Positions 12,301 to 24,200 of a DNA stretch of 64,000 bases are shown piece after piece. Numbering within the stretch: position 1 is the stretch's first letter; each line of letters opens with the position of its first letter. This DNA comes from Mesostigma viride (taxonomy: Eukaryota; Streptophyta; Mesostigmatophyceae; Mesostigmatales; Mesostigmataceae). The notes under the pieces are model-generated. The model ran no database searches. It was not told where the DNA came from and was given only the letters and a program-made list of their open reading frames with translations. Position numbers and translations under genes: made by a program. The stretch covers positions 188,001 through 252,000 of the forward strand of contig RPFO01000253.1 of assembly GCA_009746045.1 (NCBI GenBank), written 5' to 3'.

Positions 12301-15300
12301 GCAACAGGGGGAGTGTGCAACGTCATAAAAGTGGGCTCCCGGCCGAATGCACACAGCGCTGAGAAGTTCAGCTGTTGATATCAAATCACCTAAAACACAT
12401 TGTTTTGAGATAGATTTCAGGATTGTTTCATCCGGCTGTTGATAGAAAATAAGCTTATATGAGTGTAGTATTAAATAACAAATGCTGCCATCAAATCCTG
12501 ATACCCCTCTTCCGTCAACGGTTGCCCTCCCGTTTCTTCAACGCACAAATCCATGTACTGTCCACATTCTTCCCTATATCATACCCTTTAGGTACGACTA
12601 CCCTATATCATACCCTATAAGTACTACTACCCTACATCACACCCTATAGGTACTATTACCCTATATTATACCCTGTGGGTACTACCACCCTACATCACAC
12701 CCTACAGGTACTACTACCCTACATCACACCCTATAGGTACTACTACCCTATATCATACCCTGTAGGTACTACTACCCTATATCATACCCAATAGGTACTA
12801 CCACCCTATATCATACCCACCATGTACTCTCCCCCCCCCCCTTCCTTGACACACCTCCAACGCATCCACCAATGCGCGCATGGCTGTGCACGGGGTGCTC
12901 GTGCGCAACGATTATTGCAGATGCCCCGCGCTCAGATCCTTGTAGTGCCCTCCTCAACCATGGGCACACCGCCCACCCATCGCATCTTTGATTGCACACG
13001 CGTCTCCCCCCTTCCCCCCCACAGGTACATCGAGCCGAGTGTGCGTCCGGATGACAGCCGCTATGGCGACAACCCCAACCGCGTGCAGCAGCACACCCAG
13101 TTCCAGGTGCGTGCAGCGGGCATGGTTAGCCATATATCTCAGGTCCATGCGATCACTGTCTGGTGCCTGGCATGCCACATGTCCTGCTGTTGAATGCTGA
13201 TGCCTACGGCAGTTCCAGGTCCTCGGCCAGGAGGGGCTCCCTCTTGAGGCAGTAGGGCCAACGACATGCTTAACCGTGAAAAGGGCACGTGGCCTGGTGG
13301 CCGGATGCGACATGCACTGCTAGTCAGTGCTGATGTCGAGTGGGTCCCAGTCGTGGGCCAGGAGCGCCTCACGCGCCTTTGCTATACGGCTGGCATGCTT
13401 CACTCTCTCTCATGCGAGCAAGCACCATGACAAGTTTCTCCGTGCTGCATGCTGGCCGCTGCCCTTGTCCATGCTTGGTTGAACCCATGCCCCTTGTCCC
13501 TACCCAATCAAACATTCCCGTTTTCAGTGCTGGTCCCTGCTGCCGTCACGCAACTGTGCCCGGACGCATCTGGTCCTGTTGGTTTCATGGTGTGCGCACG
13601 CATGGTGGCATTTGTGATGGCGATGTTGATATCGCACGGGTTACATGTGTTGTGTGTGTTTCCCGCGCCCCTTGTTGTATGCTGGCGCCCGGTACGCATG
13701 TATTCCCTGTCATCCGTGTCGTATGCTGGCCCCGGCGCAGGTCATCCTCAAGCCGGACCCCCAGAATGCCCAGGAGCTCTACCTGGGCTCCCTGGCTGCC
13801 CTGGGCATCGACCTGCACGCGCACGACATCCGATTCGTGGAGGACAACTGGGAGAGTCCGGTGGGTGGGCAGAGGCATGATTTGCAGATCAATTCATATC
13901 GTTCTTCATTTGTTTTCTCTATGGGTTTGCCAGTGGGTGGACGCACGGACGAGGATAGTGTGCAGCATGTCATCGTTCAATATGTGTTGCAGTCTTTTCC
14001 GCGCTTCTCATTCCTTGCCTGTAATCTGCAACGTTATCAATTAGTCTGCCGTCCGCCCCTTCCCGTTGTTCTGCCGAAGCACGCTCGCATGAGTCGTCAT
14101 GCATGGCTGCGGGTGTCGTGGTGTGATTCCCCAGCCCTGTGGGAGACAGGCAGCTGGCTGGCAAGGATGCCAGCCGCCCATTCCTCCCATGGTTTCCATC
14201 GGTGGTTGCGCTTTCCGATGTTCACTTGTTTTGTGCGCATGCCCAATCGGTGTGTGTTTGCATGCCCCTTCGTGCGACTTGCCGTTGATGGCCCCCATGG
14301 TTCCCTGCTGCCAATGATGCGCCGCCTTGTCCCCTCAAGCGCTGGTTGTAACCCCCTTGCCCACCCCTTGCCCTCCCCTTGCCCTCCCCTTGCCCTCCCC
14401 TTGCCCTCCCCTTGCCCTCCCCTTGCCCTCCCCTTGCCCTCCCCTTGCCCTCCCCTTGCCCTCCCCTTGCCCTCCCCTGGCCCTCCCCTTGCCCTCCCCT
14501 TGCCCTCCCCTTGCCCTTGACTTGCCCTCCCCTTGCCCTCCCCTTGCCCTCCCCTTGCCCTCCCCTTGCCCTCCCCTTGCCTTCCCCTTGCCCTCTCCTT
14601 GCCCTCTCCTTGCCCTCTCCTTGCCCTCTCCTTGCCCTCTCCTTGCCCTCTCCTTGCCCTCTCCTTGCCCTCTCCTTGCCCTCTCCTTGCCCTCTCCTTG
14701 CCCTCTCCTTGCCCTCCCCTTGCCCTCTCCTTGCCCTCTCCTTGCCCTCCCCTTGCCCTCCCCTTGCCCACCCCTTGCCCACCCCTTGCCCACCCCTTGC
14801 CCACCCTTGCCCACCTCTTGCCCACCCCTTGCCCTCCCCTTACCCACCCCTTGCCTTCCCCTTGCCCTCCCCTTGCCCTCTCCTTGCCCTCTCCTTGCCC
14901 TCTCCTTGCCCTCTCCTTGCCCTCTCCTTGCCCTCTCCTTGCCCTCTCCTTGCCCTCCCCTTGCCCTCTCCTTGCCCTCTCCTTGCCCTCCCCTTGCCCT
15001 CCCCTTGCCCACCCCTTGCCCACCCCTTGCCCACCTCTTGCCCACCCCTTGCCCTCCCCTTGCCCACCTCTTGCCCACCCCTTGCCCTCCCCTTACCCAC
15101 CCCTTGCCCTCCCCTTACCCACCCCTTACCCACCCCTTGCCCAGCCCTTGCCCACCCCTTGCCCACCCCTTGCCCTCCCCTTGCCCTCCCCTTGCCCTCC
15201 CCTTGCCCTCCCCTTGCCCTCCCTTGCCCTCCCCTTGCCTCCCCTTGCCCTTGACTTGCCCTCCCCTTGCCCTCCCCTTGCCCTCCCCTTGCCCTCCCCT

Positions 15301-18253
15301 TGCCCTCCCTTGCCCTCCCTTGCCCTTGACTTGCCCTCCCCTTGCCCTCCCCTTGCCCTCCCCTTGCCCACCCTTGCCCACCCCTTGCCCTCCCTTGCCT
15401 CCCCTTGCCCTCCCCTTGCCCTTGACTTGCCCTCCCCTTGCCCTCCCCTTGCCCTCCCCTTGCCCTCCCCTTGCCCTCCCCTTGCCCTCCCCTTGCCCTC
15501 CCCTTGCCCTTGACTTGCCCTCCCCTTGCCCTCCCCTTGCCCTTGACTTGCCCTCCCTTGCCCACCCCTTGCCCTCCCCTTGCCCACCCCTTGCCCTCCC
15601 CTTGCCCTCCCCTTGCCCTCCCTTGCCCTCCCCTTGCCCACCCTTGCCCACCCCTTGCCCTCCCCTTGCCCACCCCTTGCCCACCCCTTGCCCACCCCTT
15701 GCCCACCCCTTGCCCACCCCTTGCCCTCCCCTTGCCCTCCCCTTGCCATTGACTTGCCCTCCCCTTGCCCTCCCCTTGCCCTCCCCTTGCCCTCCCCTTG
15801 CCCTCCCCTTGCCCTCTCCTTGCCCTCTCCTTGCCCTCTCCTTGCCCTCTCCTTGCCCTCTCCTTGCCCTCTCCTTGCCCTCTCCTTGCCCTCCCCTTGC
15901 CCTCTCCTTGCCCTCTCCTTGCCCTCCCCTTGCCCTCCCCTTGCCCACCCCTTGCCCACCCTTGCCCACCCCTTGCCCACCTCTTGCCCACCCCTTGCCC
16001 TCCCCTTACCCACCCCTTGCCCTCCCTTACCCACCCTTACCCACCCCTTGCCCAGCCCTTGCCCACCCCTTGCCCACCCCTTGCCCACCCCTTGCCCACC
16101 CCTTGCCCTCCCCTTGCCCACCCCTTGCCCACCCCTTGCCCTCCCTTGCCTCCCCTTGCCCTCCCCTTGCCCTTGACTTGCCCTCCCCTTGCCCTCCCTT
16201 GCCCTCCCCTTGCCCTCCCCTTGCCCTCCCCTTGCCCTCCCCTTGCCCTCCCCTTGCCCTCCCCTTGCCCTCCCCTTGCCCTCCCCTTGCCCTCCCCTTG
16301 CCCTCCCCTTGCCCTCCCCTTGCCCTCCCCTTGCCCTCCCTTGCCCTCCCCTTGCCCTCCCCTTGCCCTCCCCTTGCCCTCCCCTTGCCTTCCCCTTGCC
16401 CTCCCCTTGCCTTCCCCTTGCCCTCCCCTTGCCCTCCCTTGCCCTCCCCTTGCCTTCCCCTTGCCCTCCCCTTGCCCTCTCCTTGCCCTCTCCTTGCCCT
16501 CTCCTTGCCCTCTCCTTGCCCTCTCCTTGCCCTCTCCTTGCCCTCTCCTTGCCCTCTCCTTGCCCTCTCCTTGCCCTCTCCTTGCCCTCCCCTTGCCCTC
16601 TCCTTGCCCTCCCCTTGCCCTCCCCTTGCCCTCTCCTTGCCCTCTCCTTGCCCTCCATTGCCCTCCCCTTGCCCACCCCTTGCCCACCCCTTGCCCACCT
16701 CTTGCCCACCCCTTGCCCTCCCCTTACCCCCCCTTGCCCTCCCCTTACCCACCCCTTACCCACCCCTTGCCCAGCCCTTGCCCACCCCTTGCCCACCCCT
16801 TGCCCACCCCTTGCCCACCCCTTGCCCACCCCTTGCCCTCCCCTTGCCTCCCTTGCCCTCCCCTTGCCCTTGACTTGCCCTCCCCTTGCCCTCCCCTTGC
16901 CCTCCCCTTGCCCTCCCCTTGCCCTCCCCTTGCCCTTGACTTGCCCTCCCCTTGCCCTCCCCTTGCCCTTGACTTGCCCTCCCCTTGCCCACCCCTTGCC
17001 CTCCCCTTGCCCACCCCTTGCCCTCCCCTTGCCCTCCCCTTGCCCTCCCCTTGCCCTCCCTTGCCCACCCCTTGCCCACCCCTTGCCCTCCCTTGCCCAC
17101 CCCTTGCCCACCCCTTGCCCACCCCTTGCCCACCCCTTGCCCACCCCTTGCCCTCCCCTTGCCCTCCCCTTGCCATTGACTTGCCCTCCCCTTGCCCTCC
17201 CCTTGCCCTCCCCTTGCCCTCCCCTTGCCCTCCCTTGCCCTCTCCTTGCCCTCTCCTTGCCCTCTCCTTGCCCTCTCCTTGCCCTCTCCTTGCCCTCTCC
17301 TTGCCCTCTCCTTGCCCTCCCCTTGCCCTCTCCTTGCCCTCTCCTTGCCCTCCCCTTGCCCTCCCCTTGCCCACCCCTTGCCCACCCCTTGCCCACCCCT
17401 TGCCCACCTCTTGCCCACCCCTTGCCCTCCCCTTACCCACCCCTTGCCCTCCCTTACCCACCCTTACCCACCCCTTGCCCAGCCCTTGCCCACCCCTTGC
17501 CCACCCCTTGCCCACCCCTTGCCCACCCCTTGCCCTCCCCTTGCCCACCCCTTGCCCACCCCTTGCCCTCCCCTTGCCTCCCCTTGCCCTCCCCTTGCCC
17601 TTGACTTGCCCTCCCCTTGCCCTCCCCTTGCCCTCCCTTGCCCTCCCCTTGCCCTCCCCTTGCCCTCCCCTTGCCCTCCCCTTGCCCTCCCCTTGCCCTC
17701 CCCTTGCCCTCCCCTTGCCCTCCCCTTGCCCTCCCCTTGCCCTCCCCTTGCCCTCCCCTTGCCCTCCCCTTGCCCTCCCCTTGCCCTCCCCTTGCCTTCC
17801 CCTTGCCCTCCCCTTGCCCACCCCTTGCCCTCCCCTTGCCCTCCCCTTGCCCTCCCCTTGCCCTCCCCTTGCCCTCCCCTTGCCCTCCCCTTGCCCACCC
17901 CTTGCCCACCCCTTGCCCTCCCCTTGCCCACCCCTTGCCCACCCCTTGCCCACCCCTTGCCCACCCCTTGCCCACCCCTTGCCCACCCCTTGCCCACCCC
18001 TTGCCCACCCCTTGCCCTCCCCTTGCCCACCCCTTGCCCACCCCTTGCCCACCCCTTGCCCACCCCTTGCCCACCCCTTGCCCACCCCTTGCCCACCCCT
18101 TGCCCTCCCCTTGCCCACCCCTTGCCCACCCCTTGCCCTCCCCTTGCCCACCCCTTGCCCTTTTCTTGCCCACCCCTTGCCCTCCCCTTGCCCCCTCCCG
18201 TTCCCCCCTCGCAGGTGCTGGGCGCGTGGGGCCTCGGCTGGGAGGTGTGGATG

Positions 18254-18293
<40 letters not shown>

Positions 18294-21200
18294 TGGGTGC
18301 AGGGTTGATGTTTACCGGGTGCAGGGGCGATATATCTCACAGGTCGGTGAGCGCGTCTCTGCCGCACGCAGGTAGCGCCGTACACCTTGCGGCCGTCCAG
18401 CTGCGTCCGTGCGCGCGTACAGCGTACAGCGTACAGCGTACAGCGTACAGCGTACAGCGTACAGCGTACAGCGTACAGTGTACAGCGTGCAGCGTAAAAG
18501 TACAGCGTTGCGAGGCAAGCACTAGACAGTCCCGTTGAGGCTGGCTAACTAAACATACGTGCCATTCAGCAAGAAAGATCAAGGAATGGACACAGCTACC
18601 GAGTCAAAGCGCAGTTGTTTTACAATGAGTAGGCGGGCAGGTGCTGTAGGATGAGCATAGTGGCGGTGGTGATGATGGAGTGGGGGGGCACATGGGGAGG
18701 GTGGTATTGTGTGTGTGGGGGGGGGGGTCAAAGGGGGAGGAACCGCGAATGGTGGCGTCCTGTAATGCCCCATGGGTGCTTGTGTTTGTGCCATGTCAGC
18801 ATCTTAAAGGCCTGATATCCATGAGACAACCAGCGCAGGCCAGGCATTACGATACTATAGTGACCATGGAATCCATGAGACAACCAGCGCAGGCCAGAAA
18901 TCTGGGGAATCCTTGCCATGGTCAAATCACTTGCGCAGTATCCTTGGCAGCCCTTTACGCGATCGCTCCCACACGCTTCCACCCTCACCCCACATGCGCG
19001 CGCCCTCACTCCACACTGCTGCATAACCTTCACCCTTATGCCGTCACCCCTCACCGTGCAGGCGGGCAGCATCGCATGTTCCCCCGTGTCGGTGGAGATC
19101 ACCTACGGCATGGAGCGCATCATGATGTCCCTGCAGGTGAGCGCGCTGCCCGCTGAGGCCGGGGCAGCCAACGAATGCTGCTCATCTCGCAGCCTGGCAT
19201 CCCTGGGAAGCTTGCCCCTGGGTATGCTGGGGAAGCTACAAGGGGCATGGCATGGCATGGCACGGCATGGCATGGCATGGCATGGCACGGCACCGGCTTA
19301 CACTGCGACCTCATCTGACGGCATATTTGTCGAGTGGCGTGTGATGGTGTGCCATGTGGCAGGGCGTGGACCACTTCAAGAAGATCCGCTACACGCCCAC
19401 CATCAGCTACGGCGAGCTCTTCCTCGAGAACGAGTGAGTGGCGCTCACTTTTGCTACCATTTGTCCACCCATGCTTGCATCTCTCTTGAAGCTCCTTCAA
19501 TTAGAGCAATGACGAGTGGCACTTTTGCTGCTGTCATCATCCCATGCTGGCTTCTCTCCTTTGCCCTACCCACTACACCCACATCGCCCGATATCACAGA
19601 TTCACCTGCCGTGCCATACACCTTCCCCCGCCCCCCCTGCCCCCCACCCCCCACCCCTTACCTCCCGACAGTCTGCGAGTCTTCGATGCCATGCGCCACG
19701 GACCACCAACCCCTTTGTCACGTGTCTTGTGCCGTGCGCCCTACCCACTGACCCCCCCTACCTCTCTTTTACCTGTCGTGCCCTTTGCCATACCCACCAA
19801 CCACCCCTCTGCATCATGTGTCATTTGCTGTGTCGAATGCGCCGCCCACGATGCCATGTGTCGCATGCCCCGTGCTGTGCGCCATACCTAGGAACCAACC
19901 CCTGCATCACGATTACGATATGGCCCCATGTCGTATGCCACCCCTTGGGTCGTGTGTACCGTGCCGTGTGCCAGGCGCGAGATGAGTGCGTACAACCTGG
20001 AGCGCGCGGACGTGGCCCGCACACGTGCCCGGTTCGACCTGTACGACCAGGAGGCCTCGTCGATGCTGGCGCTGGGCCTCGTCATCCCCGCGTACAACCA
20101 CCTGCTCAAGTCCTCCCACGCGTTCAACGTGCTGGACGCGAGGGGCGCGGTCGGCGTGACGGAGCGCGCGCGCTTCTTCGGCCGCATGCGCGCGTGAGGA
20201 TCCCTAGCCCCACCGCTAGTTTGTTGGCCGGTAGCGTGTTGGCCAGTAGTGTGTGGAGGAAATGTGCGTGAGGGCTGGTTGACCCCCAGAGAAGGGTGAG
20301 GGGAATTCCACCCCTTGTCAACAAGGGTTTGCCTTGCGCAGCGGTGGCCCCTGTAAATTTTTTGAGGGGGTTAATGCTGTCACCCGCAGCTTCATTATAA
20401 CAAGCTTGCCGCCTGTTCTTTTGTGTGCCTCGACTTGCAATTGGCGGATTACTCACGCGACTATGCGCTGATTGTGATTTTGTGCCTCTAAAGGACAGGC
20501 AAGGACGCTTATGCAACTGCTGGTTGAGGGTTTGGTCCTGCCACCCGCCCATTGTTGATGGTTTGTCTCAAGGAATGGGGGGTCTGCGGTGCATCGCTGG
20601 GAGTTAGGAAGGGGGCATCACGTCCTTGAACCAGCGTGTTGGCTAGGCGGCTGCAGCGTAATGGCAATCGTGCTGCCAGCAGCATCGATGTGGCTTCTGC
20701 CTGGTTGTCACCCTTGCAGTATTGTGTCATCCTTCCAGTAGGTGTGTTCAGCTGTCAGTGCCCTTACACTATGCCCACATGGACCTTGAACCCTGGACCC
20801 AATTTATCAAGCCAACCCTCAGGCTCGGGGAGAGGCCTTCATATTCTCTCAAACCGGCGCCTCTCCATGGGTTCCCAGCCTATCGTTGGCCTCTGGACCC
20901 AAGGTAACGAGGCTCCCCGCTTGCTGCGTGTTAACATGTCCTGGAGGGAAACGGAATCTGCTGTGGCATTTTAACGCTAACCATGTCGAGTGATGGTGCA
21001 ACTGGGTGGCGGTGTGCGTCTGCCAGCCTGGCGCGGCAGTGCGCACAACAGTGGATCAAGACACGGGAGGAGTTGGGCCACCCCCTGGGGGTCTCGGCGC
21101 CGCCCCCGCTGCCCCCCCCCCCGCATGAGGATGCGATGGGCACGCCCCCTGCGCGTGGCCAGGCGCGCATGTTCGTGCTCGAGATCGGGTCGGAGGAGCT

Positions 21201-24200
21201 GCCGCCGCAGGATGTGGAGGCGGGGTTGGCGCAGGTGGGTGAGGACAGGGCGAGCGCAGGAGTTTTTGTCATGGCAGGATTTGTGCTGGTGTGTGCCGCC
21301 ACGAGGTGTAGCAATAGGGGGGGGAAGTACTGGTGGATGAAGGCGGGGCTTGCGCAGATGCATGCTGCTGCAAATCGTGGAGGCAGGGCTAGCGCCGGTG
21401 GGTGGACCGGGGTTCGGGTGGCATGCGTACATCGAGGTTGCAGTGGGGTACCTGCTGGAAAGAATCTTTTGGAGTGATAGAGGGTAAATGCTGTGTATTT
21501 GATGAAAAATTGTTATCCTATCTATGATGAATGTTTATCCTATCTGTTGCCTACCCCTTGCTCTTCCTATCGGTGGCATGATTAATCCCCCTTATTCCCA
21601 TTAGAAGCACCTCTCCCCAGCTCTGGTCGCTACAAAGGCTCTTTGAAACGTCACGCGCCTGCAATCATAATCTGTCTAAATGGCCATTCCACGAGCCCCT
21701 GTTTCTGCTGTTCCCCAAATGCCTCATCAGGGCACCATCTGCATGGCACTCCCCCCCCTGCTTCCACGTGGTCCACCTTATGCTTGCACAACCATCACGT
21801 TACTGAAAACACTGTCCACCTTATGCTTGCACACCATGCAGCTGCATGAGAAGACCGCAGCGCTGTTGAAGCAGCTCCGGCTGGAGCACGGCGCCATCTC
21901 GGTGCAGGGGACCCCGCGCCGCCTCACGGTGGGTGGACGCTGTTTCATGTGTCCCTGTTTCGTGGGAATCGGTGGGAGAATAGCCCTCTATCTACCCTTG
22001 GAATTGTTTTATGGTTCTCCCCAGGCTGGGTCACTGCCCCTGTGCCCACCATACGCAGCCCCCTAACATGAAATCCTTGTTGCCATGGCTCTCACCTTGC
22101 TTGCTACCCCCCCCCCCCACACATCACCATCACGAACATTTCCTCCCACCATCACATGATGGACATGCGCAGGTGATGGTGGACGCGTTGGCCGCGTGGC
22201 AGAGCGAGAGCGCCGAGCGCGTGAGGGGCCCGCCCTGCAAGACGGCGTACGACAAGGACGGCAAGCCGACCAAGGTGGGTGAAGTGATTAGCAGTGTAGT
22301 GAGTAGGATAACAAAGTCACCAAGTTATGTGTGTGCCCAGTAGGACGGCATGCCTCTAAAGGCCACTTGAGACGTGTATAAACTATCAGTCCTCCAAGGC
22401 CAGTACATCAAATAGAGGGGCACGCCTTCTGGTTTTCCGAGTTAAACATAGGTAGGGTGGGGGAGAAAATATAGGGCACCTCGTGGTGATTTGGGAAACT
22501 GGAGGGTTGGAAAATAAAGCAGGGTTTCCACAGAGAGGTGACTGCTGCCCATTCCAGGGTACGTTTGTGCAGCGGGACTAGTTAAAGCACAGGATGAATG
22601 AACCCATGAGCATGCCTTGATTTGTTTACCTGGCCTGTGTGTGTGTGGCCTCGAGGGAAATTCCCTGCCAAATACTAGGGTAATAGCCCTATGGACTAGG
22701 TAAATAGGTCAATTACGCGATGGCTGAAGCCACACCCCTTCCCACCTGCCATGCTGCGATGCCACTCATGCTCGCGTGCATGCACAGGCCCTGGAGGGTT
22801 TCCTGCGCAAGAACGGCGCCTCACTGGACGCGCTGGACAAGGAGGCCGACGGTGAGGGATGCACTGTTTTTACTAGTTTGGGGAAAATGAGAGCGGTGGC
22901 CATGGGTGGAGGACAAATCTTGTGTGAAGTCAGTAGTCGCGGTGGTGGGCTAGGTGCATACCGTGATGGATGCTAGCGCACGTGACGGGGGCTCGTTTCT
23001 AGGATGGCATGAGCACATTGGAGGCCGCCAGCACCCGCCCCGCGCGTGGCAGGGGTGGCCATCACCATCGACCACGGCCGCCTCACATGGGCATGAGATT
23101 TAAACATGGGCATGAGAGAGTGTAAGGTGTGGGCCCCCAATACAGAGTACCGTTGGGTGGATATACCCAGGGGCAATGTTTGATGTGCATGTGCTGCGAT
23201 GGCTGCGTTGGGAAGAGCGGGGCTGCAACATCCAATTTGGATGGCCCATGCCTTGGTTAGGATGATCGTCGTCGTCTTTGCAACAGCCATGATCCCCCCA
23301 TTTGGGATGATAAGTGTGCATTGGTTGACCACACAGGCAGATGGCCATGGTTGCATCTTTGCTGAGTCTCACTTGCCACGACATGGTGACACCCTGCCAC
23401 CTGCTGCTTCAAGTACAGTCATTCACGCCTTAAGTTTGGTTGGCTTAAGTTGTGTTCACGCTTAGAGTTGGGTCGCACAGGATTTCGGCATCCTAAGTTC
23501 AAAGTAGTTCCGAACAGTATATTTTAGTATCTTTAGTTCAAATTAGACAATTTAGTAGAGCCATTCAGGCCTTCAGTTGGGTTCACGCCTTAAGTTGGGT
23601 TGACCCCTCGAAAACCTCGAACCCAAATTAAGGCGTGAATGACTGTAGGCGGGTCCGCCGCAGTATGCGCAGCGTCGTGTCATGAAGCCGATCACCGATG
23701 GGAAACTGCGTGCGAACCGCGGTGCTGATTTTTCCCGGCCTTACCTAGCGTGGCGCGTCGGGATGGCATGGGCATATGCATGTTTGGGGCGATGCTCATG
23801 TGCCCTGTCTGTTTCATTTGTCGCCACAGCCAAGGGCACCGAGTACGTGTTTGCGACCATCCAGCTGCCGGGGCGCCCAGCACACGAGGTGGGCAGCCAC
23901 GTACTAGGCATGGTGAAGTCGTTGGCCGGCCACGGTTGGTCTCTTGGCCAGGGCAGCATCGGTGCAGTTCTCTCGGTCCAGTGTCAGTGGGATGGGGGCT
24001 GTGGGGGCATGTCGGGATGGCATGTGTCGGGGTATAATACCTTTCTGGACAGGAGGCAGCGCTGATCTGCTCTGCATATATAATTGACCCTGTGCTGCCT
24101 TGTGGATAGATGAAAGTAATTTGCTTTGTGCATTAGTCAGCTGGTCAAGTGAGTGCGCCTGCCTGCCTTAGCCTTCAGCCCGCAAACCTGGCGTCATGGC

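Noticed and set aside
10452-12304. Long frames of repeated VYIKETR, RRLACIA, HASLLDI and APTPHKQ type
   Set aside because: They come from the 21-bp and 35-bp intronic minisatellites; the flanking exons fix these regions as introns.
14327-18538. Several very long reading frames (up to about 850 codons) rich in Pro, Leu, Ser or Gly, Arg, Lys on both strands
   Set aside because: They are produced by the 11-bp array (33 bases per three units gives 11 codons) and lie inside intron 5 of the synthetase gene.
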